Shown one piece after another: positions 23,018-36,100 of a stretch of 64,000 bases of DNA (its first letter is position 1; every line of letters begins with the position of its first letter). The position numbers were made by a program, and so were the translations under genes. The stretch is taken from positions 18,551,070 through 18,615,069 of the forward strand of contig NC_088314.1 of the NCBI RefSeq assembly GCF_910592395.1. The letters are read 5' to 3'. Source of the stretch: Lineus longissimus. Lineage: Eukaryota; Nemertea; Pilidiophora; Heteronemertea; Lineidae. The notes below the pieces were generated by a model, which saw only the letters and a list, made by a program, of their open reading frames with translations, did no database searches and was not told the DNA's origin.

Positions 23018-24438
23018 ATTAAGCCTTTGAACACCCTCTTGCCGAGTTTTCCCGACAGGGGCGCCACTGGCTTTGCGTGAACTACAACAAAGACTGTTGG
23101 ACATGTCATGTTTTTTTGTAATTCTGTTAACGAAGAGGTTAATTTCACTTCTTGTTCACATGTACTTTTTTTAATGACTTGCGTAATCAGTTTCTACCTA
23201 ATCAGTTTATAATCAATCCAAACATGTGTAAATTTAGTCAGTTGTTGAATTCAAACCATCAAAACCTATGGCGCTTAGTTAAAGTCTTTGCATAACCCTC
23301 CGTAGTCTTATAGTTGCTAGTTGTAGTTATTAGTTGATTTAACCAAAGGCTTATTTTTTATATTGTCAAATTCGCAAATTATCATTACTTGTCAATATCT
23401 TTGAAATTCTGTTAATTTGTATTTTTGTTAAATGCTCCTCTTTGTACCATAATTAGTGGTAAAGAGTGTAATGAACTCCGCATTTATACCGTATTCCGTA
23501 TTCCGTACGACGCAAAATTTCGGCACTGCGCGAGTTTGCTACTAATATAAAAACAACACGTCACTTCCGCCTTCACGTGAACCAGTCACCTTTCTCACGT
23601 GACTCAGCTGCTGGTCACGCACCTGTATTAAACCAATCAGCACGCGGTTGTGAACGAAAATAGTTCAGTTTGAGATTAATGCGTGGTCTCACCATACCAG
23701 TTGAATAGTATTTTCTAGTATTTAAGATATAATTTTTTTTAAACTGAGTATAAGGTGTGTTTAAAAAATGATGAAGTTTCAGTCCAATTGGTATATTTAT
23801 GTGGTTTTGAGGCTCCGTTTAACCCGTCGTGGTGAAAAAGCTGACTCGCTAGTTGAAAGCCGTCAAAAATCCCCCCCCCCCCCCAAGTTCAGACCCCCCA
23901 AACCCTGAAATTATCATGCAAAACGTACAACGAAAATTCCATGGTTTGACAGGCTAAGATAGGTCTATTTGGCTTTGAAAGCGTTCCTCCCAGATTACGT
24001 CTCAGAAAAAGTTATGAGCATGTAGAAAGTTCTGTTTTAAAGGGAAAACGGCTTAAGACTTTATTACAGGTATAAGGCCTGCTACCTCATTCTCAATATA
24101 AAATCCAGTGCTCATGTTGGTTGGCTGACCATCTTTGAAACGGATAGTTCACCGGCTGATCGTGTGCTCAAAACCTTGACCTCGTCTCGCTCATCTCAAA
24201 ATAAGGCATTATTTCCTTTGTGGCTGGTTAATCAGTAGATCTGACCGCATTGGGTTGGAAATGTTTGGTGCCACCACGAATCAGCTCTGAAGGTGATGTA
24301 TTTAAATAACAAGACGTACGCCATGAAGTGGCGCCATATACTGTGTGTACATGGCTCGGACGCTAAACACCTCAATCTCTGTGGGCCATCGCAAGGAATG
24401 AATAGGATTTTATTGAGGGCCAGAAAGCAATTTGTATT
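23018..24438. other. Intergenic, no gene seen
   Basis: No coding region supported. A C-run of about 14 lies at 23872. The block ACGTCACTTCCGCC ... CTCACGTGACTCAGC (23560-23615) and part of 24080-24125 resemble SLC34 upstream sequence at 16400-16520, consistent with a duplicated, interrupted 5' region. Confidence 0.4.
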
Positions 24439-24809
24439 AATAGCATTCCGCGAAGATGACGTCACTGCAGCTGCTGCCCTCTATTTCCCCATCGCTGAAT
24501 TACAGGCAATGTCGGACAAACATGCCGTTTCGTAATGGATGCAGGCTTTCTAACTAGGGCAGTTAGATTCAATCTAGCACATGTCAGAGTGTTGGAAATA
24601 CTACATAATTGTTCTGGATATTTCTCTCTCTGACTCTATGGTATCATTCATGCTAAAAACAATGCAGGGTCAAAGATAATTGACTTTGAAATAAGCTCAA
24701 ATGCGTAGAAATAAGTGTCGATGTCCGACTGTCACGTGACTTAAACGTCATCAATATCTTATGCAACTGACCTTGTGAGCTATAAATAGTAACTTCGCGG
24801 AATGCTATT
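24439..24809. mobile_element. 371-bp inverted-terminus element AATAGCATTCCGCGAAG
   Basis: Begins AATAGCATTCCGCGAAG and ends with the exact complement CTTCGCGGAATGCTATT. Flanks TTAA/TTGA leave the target duplication uncertain. The interior has no transposase. A right-truncated copy is at 20924-21265. Confidence 0.7.
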
Positions 24810-26147
24810 GAAATGCGTTTTTGAGACATTTTTCGAATGACGGGGGTGCTACGAGATAGAACAGCCGGCAATCACTGTGGGTTTACTCAGGGTAAGAACT
24901 CGGTCATAAATGTCGGTTTAAAGGCCCTGACATCAGGCCGGTGGTGAATATAGGTGTCAAGAACACCAGTTCAAGTAAGGCAAATAGTTACTAAGAGCGA
25001 AAAAGCCTCTATTTTGATGCAATATTTTGAGAACGGTTCCTGACCCAAATGGCCTCTTCAGCCTGTTGATCTATAGGGAAATTTCGAATTGAAAGACTGC
25101 CGCCCTACTTCTGCATTCAAAGCAGGTGTAGTCTAAAACTGGTTTAATGCGAAGTCGTCGTCTTAAAGGCATACTCCATACGTTCAAAAATTTGAAAACA
25201 TTGTCTGAATATGAAAATTTCGAATCGTGCATATATACGTACTGCCTATAAATTCTAACAGTGCCGTTGAGTACAATAGTATACAATTACTAACAATGTC
25301 AAATTTCAGCGAATTTGCGTGCGTGAATACTGCACTATATTCATCTGTATTGACCTGAGTGACAAAAAAAACAAAACACAAACAGTGTACGCCTTTAATG
25401 GTACTATTTTGGCTATCAATGGTTGGTAAATATTTAGAAAAGTTGCGTCTTCCTTCTTTTTCTGCACATATCCAGACGGGTTGGTTCAGTACCTGGCACT
25501 GGCACGCTGGCAATGGCACTGGCACTGGCACTGCAGACATATTTCTTTGCCTGAAAATGCAAATACAGTGTTTCAGGGTCACAAATAAATCTCTCAAATG
25601 TAAATCTGATGGTCAGCATTAAGTTAAATCAATTCAAAGTTTTAAAAACAAAAGATAAAAAAATATATAATACGGCCTCACCACAGCCACTGGGCTGCAG
25701 CCTACACCTAATCCTGGTCAGTCCTAGTCTGCTGCACTAACTTATATTTCATCATGTCAATTACAGGCCTACACAAGGCTACACTAGGTATTAAGTACAT
25801 GTAGGTCAAGGCATTGACTGGACTACAGAGAATTATACCAAAGACAATTGCAAGGCCCATGATGATGACAGACAGCAGTCTCATTTCACTGGCATATGAT
25901 GTTCAGTGGACTGCAGACCTTTTTGGAATGCATCCTTGGGCCAGTGCCAGTTTCAGTGGCAGTGCCAGTGCCAGTGCCAGTGTGTCAGTACCAGGTATTG
26001 AACCAACCCTATCCAGACCTGCATTCTTGGTTGTACTCAAATTAAGGACCTGAAAGAGGACTTACGCACTTTGATCATTGAAAGATTCCCCGATTTAAAC
26101 ACCACCGAGACGGGGTCAAATTGTTCCTGTAAACTTATATCGATATT
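24810..26147. other. Intergenic, with inverted (GCCAGT)n-bearing pair
   Basis: Inverted blocks GGGTTGGTTCAGTACCTGG (near 25480) and CCAGGTATTGAACCAACCC (near 25990), each followed inward by a (TGGCAC/GCCAGT)n microsatellite and then CTGCAGACvTTT. Together they form a fold-back of about 550 bp. No protein gene. Confidence 0.45.
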
Positions 26148-26580
26148 TTGACAGAGAGGATATTTTGCATTTCTTGAACACCGTGTGTTGTTGGAACGTC
26201 CCCGGAGAAAGGCTCAGTGGGGGTACGAGATGTAGTACATACATTGGATATTTGCACCTGGAACACAACCCGTTTTGAAAGGTCCTTGCACCGAGAGAGA
26301 GCAAGATAGTTGTAGTACCTGTAAGTTTTGTCAGAGAGGATATTTTCACCTTGAACACGGAGTATTGGGAAGCCTTCAGAGACAGTTGCACCTAGATCCT
26401 ATTGAATTGGAAGGTTCCCGCAGTTAAAAAGCACGGAGGGAGTAAAAGATATATAGTACCTGCACGTTTTGACGGCGGAAATTTGCACCAGGAACCCCGC
26501 GTGTTGAAAGGTCCCGGGAGTTAAACAGCACAGAGGGTGTATATCCCCGTATTTTGTGACAGAGAACATTGTATCAGAAG
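26148..26580 (+). promoter_or_regulatory. Degenerate tandem repeats in the M13 gene promoter/5'UTR
   Basis: Four or five diverged units of roughly 90-115 bp directly before exon 1A, each with GTACCTG-like, GACAGAGAGGATATTTTGCACC-like, GAACACxGxGTGTTG and AAAGGTCCCxGGAG blocks (for example near 26150, 26250, 26335, 26460, 26560). Their position 40-470 bp upstream of the start codon suggests promoter or 5'UTR repeats. No function can be read directly. Confidence 0.5.
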
Positions 26581-26620
26581 GTGGGGCCCGGAGTTGTAAT
26601 TGTATATCAAGCACGAAGAG

Positions 26621-27128
26621 ATGGGTGAAGCAAAGCACCGTCCCTTGTCGACTTCAAGTCACCAGCCCGACAAGAAGACCTGGAGAGTTGTGAGCATCCT
26701 CCTCGGAGTGATTTGTGGAATTCTTTTGATTGTGTGTGTGCTTTTGGGCATCTTTTTGGCACATGCAGTAGCGGGCAAAGGACCGAGAGTTTGCTCGACC
26801 CCACGGTGTCTGGCTGATGCCGGTCGCATCAAGGGGTATTTGAACACATCTGTGGACCCGTGTGACAATTTCTACGATTTTGCCTGCGGGAACTATCCTG
26901 AGGATAACCCCTTTGATGTGATAGGACGAGAAGTTTTGGAGATGGTCCGGCGAGGTCTTGAGCAAGACATCGAAAATAATGCTACGAACTCGACAGAGAG
27001 AAAAATGAAGGAGTTTTACGCCTCTTGTATGGAGAGTGACGTCACGGAAGACCGGAAGATGGCGGAAGTGATAGACATGGTGAGAAAAATAGGCGGGTTC
27101 GGCCCCAATCTGCCTGCGGATAAAATGA
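26621..27128 (+). CDS. M13 gene, alternative first exon 1A
   Basis: ATG at 26621 is the first in frame after an upstream TAA. It encodes 169 residues: about 24 cytosolic (MGEAKHRPLSTSSHQPDKK...), a membrane helix (VVSILLGVICGILLIVCVLL), CSTPRC and the DPCDNFYDFACG block. The donor A|GTGAGT is in phase 1 and joins A to AT of exon 2, giving Asn. The preceding promoter region is repetitive. Confidence 0.85.
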
Positions 27129-30100
27129 GTGAGTACGAAATAAAGAAAGTAAAAGCTTTCCAAGTGCAATTGGGCTTAGGTCTATGTTTATACATGTAAT
27201 AGATTCAGTCATGAGCATTTTCGTGATGAGTCAATTTTGATACGATTGACAAATTGAGGTATCAATTCCAATACACGCATATTCGATCACCTCCCAGATA
27301 TAAAGTGAAATGCTGAGCTGTGTACAGTCAGTTGAGTACTCAACACTTAGCTTGTGAGTGCTTTGCTTATGCCCACGACTGTACACAATGTTCACCCAGG
27401 CTCTTTAAAGATTTGAGGTCAAAAGTCCTACGTTCTTTGTTTAATTCGGAACGAAACAACAGACTAAAGTTTCAAGCAAATTAAGATACAAAAGAAGCTT
27501 GAGTGTCCTGATATTTATAGGTTACAGCACTAACGGTGACTGTCAAAAGAACAATATGCAAGACATGTAATCAAAAACCTTTTAACTGCTATCAAAAAGA
27601 TCAGACTTATAGGCCATCGCACTTACATGAGTATAGTGGGGCTGAAGGAATGGAGAGCGGGGGCCATCGGTTCGCTATCACTGCCACCGATAGACGCGGC
27701 GACGCGAGAGACTGCCAAAGAAGCCCACGGAGCTGGCGAGGAGTTGAAGAAATGGAATCTACTCGAGGCGTTCACGTAAAGAGACTGCCCAAGCCTCCAA
27801 TGCCATAGCTCGGTAGTTCATTTAGGCATGTCAGGAATTGGATGAGAGTTATCCTTCAGCTTCCATCTGTCATCATAGAGTAGAACCTTAATTTCCCTGT
27901 CATGCCTGTCGAAAAACACAAATTATCAAATGAAATTTAAAGGTTATCGGTCAGAAAACTGAAAATTGCTGATGCATGCGGAAAATTGTCATCAGCCGCA
28001 ACCAGTACAGTCATGTACTTTTGTATTTTTCTGCATTCCAGCGGTATTGCCTCCGCAGCCTCCGCCCATACACGCGTTGTCTGGAAGCTGAGCAATGGTC
28101 AAAATGATCTTTCGGTTGCTCTGGCCCTACCCACAGCCCGTTTAATGGAGTCTGACTACTTGTTTATGTTTCTGATATTTTAAGTTGCACGCTGGACAGT
28201 CAGTCTTTTTCGGTAACAAAGTCGGCTGTCCAAGAGAATTTCACCACAGAGCCCCGGAGCTTTGTGGTCAGGATGATGTCATTTGGCCAGTATTCGTCTC
28301 GGTTCTTCATTAGGGAGCTGGTCTGAAGCAAAACTAAGTTGAAGAAACTATTACCCAATGAGCGCAAACACGCCACGAATATAATTGTTATGGAAAAGAC
28401 GTTCATGCAAAACACTGGTCTTTTCTTTCAACCACGACTGTCGGCCTAGCGTTCACTTGCAGAGTCATTAACCTGCACACACTCGCTTCCTCCGCACCAT
28501 TCTAAAGAAACTTTAAACGCAGCATCTATCTTAACTGGCTGCCTTCGCAGGTCGCCGCCGCTCTGCCCCACCAGCGGGAAGTAAGCGCTGAACAATCTAC
28601 TCGACTAGCCTGGTCCTGGAGCCAAGATGGGGCGAGCTGTGAGCATCGTTTTGGGAGTAATCTGTGTCATCCTTTTAATCGTTTGTGTGATTTTGGGCGT
28701 CTTATTCGCAACTGCCGTAACAAGTAAAGGGGAGGGATGTTCGACACCGCAATGTCTCTCGGACGCCAGGCACATTAAAGCACTTCTAAACACATCTGTC
28801 GACCCGTGTGAGAACTTCTACGATTTTGCCTGTGGGAATTTCGCTGCTGCAAAACTTGTTGACTACTTTGACGAGGTAGGAAATGAGGTTTTGGAGATGG
28901 TCCGACGAGGTCTTGAGAAACCGATAGAAAATGATGCTAAGAACTCAACGGAGAGAAAGATGAAGGAGTTTTACGCCTCCTGCTTGGAGAGTGACGTCAA
29001 GGAGAAACAGAAGATGGCTACCGTGAGGGAAATGGTGAAAAAAATAGGGGGGTTCGATTCAAGTACCCCGAGTGACGAAATTAGTAAGTAGAATTAGATG
29101 TTTGGTGCAGAGATTTGCACGGAAATTTCAAACATGGTAAGTTTCGTTAAATTGTACTTCTGCCGTTACATAATTCGCCTCCTGCGGAAGGAAAGGGGCA
29201 ACCACCACCACATCTTCTATCTCTTCTTCTTCAGCAGCGTTCGCTCTCCACTTGGAGGAGATTTTCTCCAGGGAGTATTCCTCCTCCAAGGCGGGATGAG
29301 CGTTATGCACACCACTACGCTCATGCGCCAATTGGGTTTATTGGCCTCGTGAATCCGACTTCAGCGAGAGGTTGAGTCCACGAAAGCTGCACTCATGTTT
29401 CTCACCTGGTGGGGTCATTAACCTGCCCTGGCCTGCATACCGGGCCTGTTTGTATGCAGGGCCGAAGAAGCGAACATTAACCCCAGATTTCCTCAGGACG
29501 GAAAAAACAGGACACAAGCCAAGGACGACAGAAAGGCAGGCGCTGTTGTTCAGGAAATTCGAACCAATAAGGGGAAACCTTACCCATCGCATAGCTATTC
29601 GCTCATTATTCGCTCGAATGCTTTAACAGTTGTTCGGTTGGCTTGTTTATCGTTCGGTTTTTTCTTGGTTAAAGTTACAATTGCAGTTCTACCTGCGCTG
29701 CTTTTCGTCTTCTTAACGTTTCACTCCTTCCGGCACTTGAGATAACTCATTTCAGTAATTAACATGACCGTTTTTGTGAGGTGCACATTACACCTAAATA
29801 CAATGCATGTCGAAGGCAACTTATGACAAAGGTAGAGATACATGTATAGATATTTGCCTAAAAGTGCTCTTCAGGACGTTGACTGAACCTGGGGTATGTC
29901 TTATATATTTACATATACCTCCTAAGCCAAGTAGTAACTCCGTCCACCTCTCCTAAAGGCCTATAGCCACATGCGCGATTCACACAGCGTTTGACGCACA
30001 GGCCATTTTCATTTCATTTCGTTTGTGATTTAGTGCAGCTAACGCTCAGAAATATCCGTTAATCGCTCAAATGAGTATGTATAGTCAATTGCGTTTTCCC

Positions 30101-33100
30101 AGCTATTAGGCCGCCGCAGTAAAAGTTGCTTTTGGTCTCCGTGGTTATTTCGTAAGCACTGGCATATGACTGGGCACCAGACAAAGGTATCATCAAAAGA
30201 CGCCAACTGCACCTGTGGGAAATGACCAAGTCAAGTTTTGGTGGGACGTAGTGTTTCCAGTGCGGCGACCGCAGCAGGCAGAACGCTACTGCGGGATCGG
30301 GCCTGGCAAAAACTTCCGCGGAAAGTTTTCTTTACAACAAGCAACATATCGGATCTCAATATCAAGATAAGGAAATTATCGTTTTCTTGAAAAAAGCATG
30401 CTTCAAGATAATTTTGATCTGACCCGCCTGATCTCTGTGTTAGCGTCTATATTTATTACCCATTCCAGTATCAGTCTGAGATACGGCGTGGTTTTGACAA
30501 GGCAGCAACATAGACCCGCACTCCTCGCGATAATTGAGCGGGAGGAATGCGGAATATCATCACCCGTACACAACCATTGGTTATTCTGCGAAGCTTCACA
30601 ATATAAATAAAAGTGAGATAATGCGGTAAACCGCTGCGAGTCCTCAGCGGTCGATAGGCCTACAAAACGGAATTTTGTTCAACTGAAATTTCAAGGTCAA
30701 GTTCAAGGTCAACCTGAGGAATCAGCTACAACCACTCCAAGGGTCTCCAACCTCCCCGAGTCAAGGCCAAACCACCTCTCCGATGGTCTTCCACCTCCCC
30801 GAGTCAAGGCCAACAACCTCTCCAAGTCAACCCCGCCTCAAACATATCGAACTCGAAACAAGACGCTTTCATGTACCGAACATCCAACTAAAGCTGCCTC
30901 ACTGTAACAAGATTATACCCAAGGAGGCACGTTCAGGTTTTCTAACTGACGTGTCATGACAAAACCTAGGTGGGGATTTTTACATTCAATGCTTTAGGCC
31001 TATTCTGGGGCATTTGTCTGAGCTGCTTTTTTCTTCGTTTAACATCATACATTTACTTTCCAAGAACTAAGCGACCCCAAAGGCACGTACAAGTACTACC
31101 ATGTGCAAATACAAATATTCCTTCGTAAGAATGATAGAAATGGGTGATTCGAAGGACAGGTTGTTGTGGTTGTTGCATGAATCCAACACACCCATGACAG
31201 TGCCAGTGTGCCCGTGATTGTCTTCGTGGACAACTGTGATTGGACGACCAAAGTCCCATTACCCGTCTTCTGCATTTTCAGATCTGTACGAGTTTAATCC
31301 AGTTTATTTCGACTTTGACGATGCGTTACAGTATGTCCAATTCAACCTCTCTACTGATGCTACCCTTTCCGTTAGTGTTAAACTCGAACCAAATACTGAA
31401 ACAGATAGGTTGGAGTCCTTCATATCGGTAAGTCGATTTTGGGTTCAAAAGGTTTTAAAATGATTATTGCTCGGTGGTTTTGTTTACTATTTCGTTTTCA
31501 AATTCTTCCTATTTCCTGTTCACAAATGACCCGAAATGAAACAAGCCAAACTATGAAACGAACGAAATAAACACTATGATTGCAAGCGTTAGAGGGTATT
31601 TGCATGAAATGAAAATGAACTTTTATTCACTAACATGTAGGCCCACTTAATTTGGCCTGTTTCAAGTTTAAAACAAGCCAAAATAAACGAGTAAATGAAA
31701 CGTTCTATCATTTCAATATTTACATGCTACCGTATAGAATTACAAAAACATACTGCTTTAAAAATAAAGAGTGTCAACCAAAATGTTTTATAACATGTAT
31801 TATTTTACCCAGGTCACGAATTAAGATTGCTTAGGACCCCTGTTGACTTTGAACAAAGGGAGATGTGATCTATATGTACCATACTCCCAATTATAAGAGA
31901 CGTCCAACCACCAAAAATTTTGAGGAATTTCCTTTTTAGAGAAGTTTAGATGACATTTTGCCCCTCCACCGATGAGAGATGCGACGGCGAGAGCGGTTAA
32001 TAATCCCGCCATGGTTCGGTGATAAAACAATGCAATATGATCAAATTCGCACAGTGACGCCATCTTGGATAGCGGCATCTTCGATAATCCTTCGTCATGT
32101 ACTGCGCCGCCAGTTCAGACTGTTGGTCTTATTCAGACCTAATAAGTGCCACTTTCTTTCATAAAACGATTTATTTTATCAACAAAAAACAAAATTATGA
32201 TCTTTGTAAATAAAACCTGACACTTGATTTTATGGAGAACTACAGAGCAGCAATCATTATTTTCGAGCTTAGTGGTGATGCGATTGCCTCTTTGAAAGCA
32301 GAAACATTCTTTCCGTTTCAATATCCGCTGTACTAAGATGGAGGCAACATACAAAGAAAGCAAAAGAGGCGTTGTAAGGAACGAAATAAGCGCCTCTAGT
32401 GTCAATATTGTGATGTAATAGTGCACTTTTTCTTCCAGATTGCGTCAAAATATCAATTCCTGTGCACCATCCTCGATGGTGATTTTTACAACGACACTAA
32501 AGCGCATGCTCAGAGGATGAGCGAATGTTTCGGCGGGAAGTCACAAAGTGGTAAAAGTCAATTCGCAAACGACGTCGTGGAAGTTATTATGTACTACTGC
32601 AAGGTCAGTTCAAAGTTGTGTCTTTATGCTAATTCGATTTCGCTTTCGGTCAAGGTCACGTCATATATGTCACATGTTACAGTCAGCAAGCGCTGATTGG
32701 CCTGGAGTAGGTGTTATGAACACGAGATGCCACATTGTACCAAAGCAGATACAAGAACACAATTGATTGTTTAAGCCATTTAGCAGTTAATTGGTCAATG
32801 TTTGACCGCGTCGCAATACTCACCAAATATGGACTTGACAGTAAAAAAGTATAAATATGACATGGTGGTCTTGTCTTAGCATTTGCATGGGACGTCGTAA
32901 AAAACATGGCAGACGTGACCGATCGTCTCATTCCGTCGTGCTGCCATCTGTGAGACGATCGAGTATCAATCAAAATTTTAGAAGCAGTTGCATTTGAAAT
33001 ATCCTATAACCCACAAAAAGGCAGGAATTCGTAAGTGAAAAGGCAGCGAAATAAGCGAAATAACATACTTATCAAATATTTATATTTCAGTCTTCTCTAC

Positions 33101-36100
33101 TATTATATAGATGACCTTCGCCAGTGTTTGCGATGTTTTTCAGGTGGAGCGACTGGTAAGGTAGAGTGGGAATTGTGTAAACTGAAAACAATGACATGGC
33201 TACCTTGTTGCAGTTTACCTAATATTCTGTTGTGAATGTCGTACTATTTCAGAAGGACGACACGGAATCGATCGCGAATTTCACAACTAAAAGAATGACT
33301 TGGAATGAACTGATGACAGACCAACCCTGGTTAAAGAACAGTAAGGTAGGTCTCCCTAGTTCCCATTCAACACTCCCTCAGACCGCCCTGCCCAAGCGCA
33401 TTGAGCCCAGCGAAATAGGCTCCGATGTGCTACGCTCCGCTCCGCTGTCGGGACGAATCATTTTGGCCCAATGCAACGCCACCTTTCGAGGGCAATGACA
33501 ATCTCTCTTGTAGAGGGATGTGCTCGTCGATCTACCAAGCAGTTGTCTCGCCCAACCATTTCCGAGCATAAATTTTCTAGCGTTCCCCAAACAATGATTG
33601 AAAACGGTTTCAACAGAAACACTGAAAAAATGGCACACCGATGAAACACCGCTGAAAGACAGATTACCACGTTTTTCTCTGTTCTCCGCTATTGAAAAGC
33701 CATGGTCTCTCCATGCAGCCGTCTATTATTCCCCAGTGTTTCCATACGCAATACAAAGACAGCCAGAAACACAATGGCCGGACAGTAGGCCCTGTAAATG
33801 GTAACAGAGAAAAAAGTGTCAATCTATCTTGGGGAGAAAACAAACTAAAAACTGAGAAGCGGCACACCGGCAATCGGTTGAAGACAACAAAGGGTATCTT
33901 TTTCTGGTTAGGCTATATCTTTTCTCTTTTGAACTTCAGATTGACTGGTCAAGCCTGTTTGAGAAGCCGTTCCGGGAATGGAACCATCAGCCATTTGAAA
34001 TCAGCGAATCTGGTGTTTGGATGATGAAACAGCTCAGCGACATTTACGAAAATCTCAATGTGAGGTATGATCACAGGGACTTGTTATTGAGTGTGAAGTG
34101 TCAGTCCACAGATATACCATGCAAAAGGTGATCAGGTGCGGGGGGGGGGGGGGTAAGCGGTTTGACTGAAACTTTTACCATTGGTTAGTCTTAGAATAGG
34201 ATTATTACTGGTGGGGTATTTTTCAGAAAAAAAGTAATTAGGACAGGAATGGGACGCAAAATACGTTTTTCACTGATTTCCAGTAAAAAGTGCTTTGTTT
34301 CCCTGACTTAAAATACCGAACCTCCTTGGGGTATTTCTACCTTTCAGTGTCAATTCATCATTCACCTTCTAACTAATGCTTAGATGCCTATATACCTGGT
34401 AAATGATCACAAGTAGATGCCTGCCTGGGATGGCTACAGGAGCTTATTGAGGTTGAGTTTAAAAGGCCTTCCCACCAACGACAAGCCGCTTGTCTAGTGT
34501 GATTTAAACCACGGCCTTTCCACACCGAAATACCCTGAGCCCTCCGTCAATATTCTCAATTGGTTTCCCCCAAAACATTATCTGGTACATGCAGACAAAA
34601 CTGCACATGGTTCCTTTCCGGGGTTTCTCTCAGCAGTTCAGCTCTTCCTTTTTCAGGAAGTTCCGTAACTATCTGATCTATGTGTTCCTTGATGAAAGCC
34701 GACGAGGGATGCCGAAGTGTATCGATGACGCCGAGTATGGCAAATCAACCCCTGGTAAGAGTTTCGCCGTTTTTCTGGTAATGTCGTTACATGGCAGACC
34801 GGGTTCGCGCATTCGCCGTTGGATATCCTGTCAGGTGACAGGTTTTGACCAATCAAAACCCCGTATGCGATCAAAGCCGTGCTCTCTGTGCCGAACAAGC
34901 ATGATAGCTCTCTTCTGATTGGGCAATAACTGTCAGAAAGTCTCAAAATGCTGCTTTTGCGGAAAATCAGGAATGGGCCTGTAAATAGATAATGGAGCTT
35001 CGAGTTATCGCCATGTTGGTACACCCGGGTAAGTGCAAAATCAAGTCGAGTCCGTGGATAATTTCTGCTTCATTTTAGTTCGCGATCCAATGGAAGGCAC
35101 CACAATATGGAAGCGATGCATCATGGAAAAAGTCAATCCTACGTTTTCATTGGGCATCCTGGCCATGTTGGAGAAACAGATGGATCACCCTATCGTCACA
35201 GATGAAAAGGTAGGGCTCTCCCGGAAATTATTCTGATCACAGGCCTACCCATAACATAAAACTCGACTGTATTTTTTCGACTTTCTTGAGCACTGGAAGC
35301 TGGCCATTGTGGGTCATGCATCCTGAGATTCAGGGTGTTTTCACTACTACTTTATACATAGTATCAAAAATATCAAAAATATATAAGGCGAAATTGGCCA
35401 CGGCGCTCTGCCACTCGGCACCCGGCAAACTGCGCATGCGAGGTGCCCAAAACAACGGGACGTTGGTTCCTTGCGTCGATGCCAGAGCAAGCAGAATTAC
35501 CCCCACCTAGTGAGGAAAATGAGTACCCTGCGATGGACTCCCCCACCTTGGCCAAAGGCACTTGCCGAGTCAGAAATGACTGCGTGCAAATAGATAGATA
35601 ATTGTAGATGCACAGACGTACATGTACATTTCAATATATTTAGTCGATTCCAAGACTTTTGGTTATTGGGACTATTTTGAATTATAGACTTTTGGTATTA
35701 TATCTAACTTTTTCAGTTACGCAAGATTGTCGAAGAGATCCGCGCGGTCATACTCAAGAGGATCACGGCCCTACCATGGCTAGATGACTATCTCAAAGAA
35801 AGAATAAAGAAGCGTGTTGAAGACAAGGTGGTCATGCTCGGGGGCCCACGACGGGTGCTCGACGACGATTTTGTGGACCGGTTTTTCAAAAATGTAATTA
35901 CTCATTTTATATTGTTTCTTGATTTGTGAAGCGACTCGTGTGACTACGCACCAGAATCAATTACTAAAGTCAATTCAAAATTAACTTGTGAAATGGACGT
36001 ATTCTTTGAAATGATTCGAAGCAGATAACCAGCTTCGCATAGACCGACGGTAATTTAGGTTGAAAACAAGTTTTGTCACAAGCAATGGTTCAACCAACCC

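Noticed and set aside
29338-29626. Overlapping 84-codon frames on both strands
   Set aside because: Mutually antisense, no similarity recognised, inside the first M13 intron.
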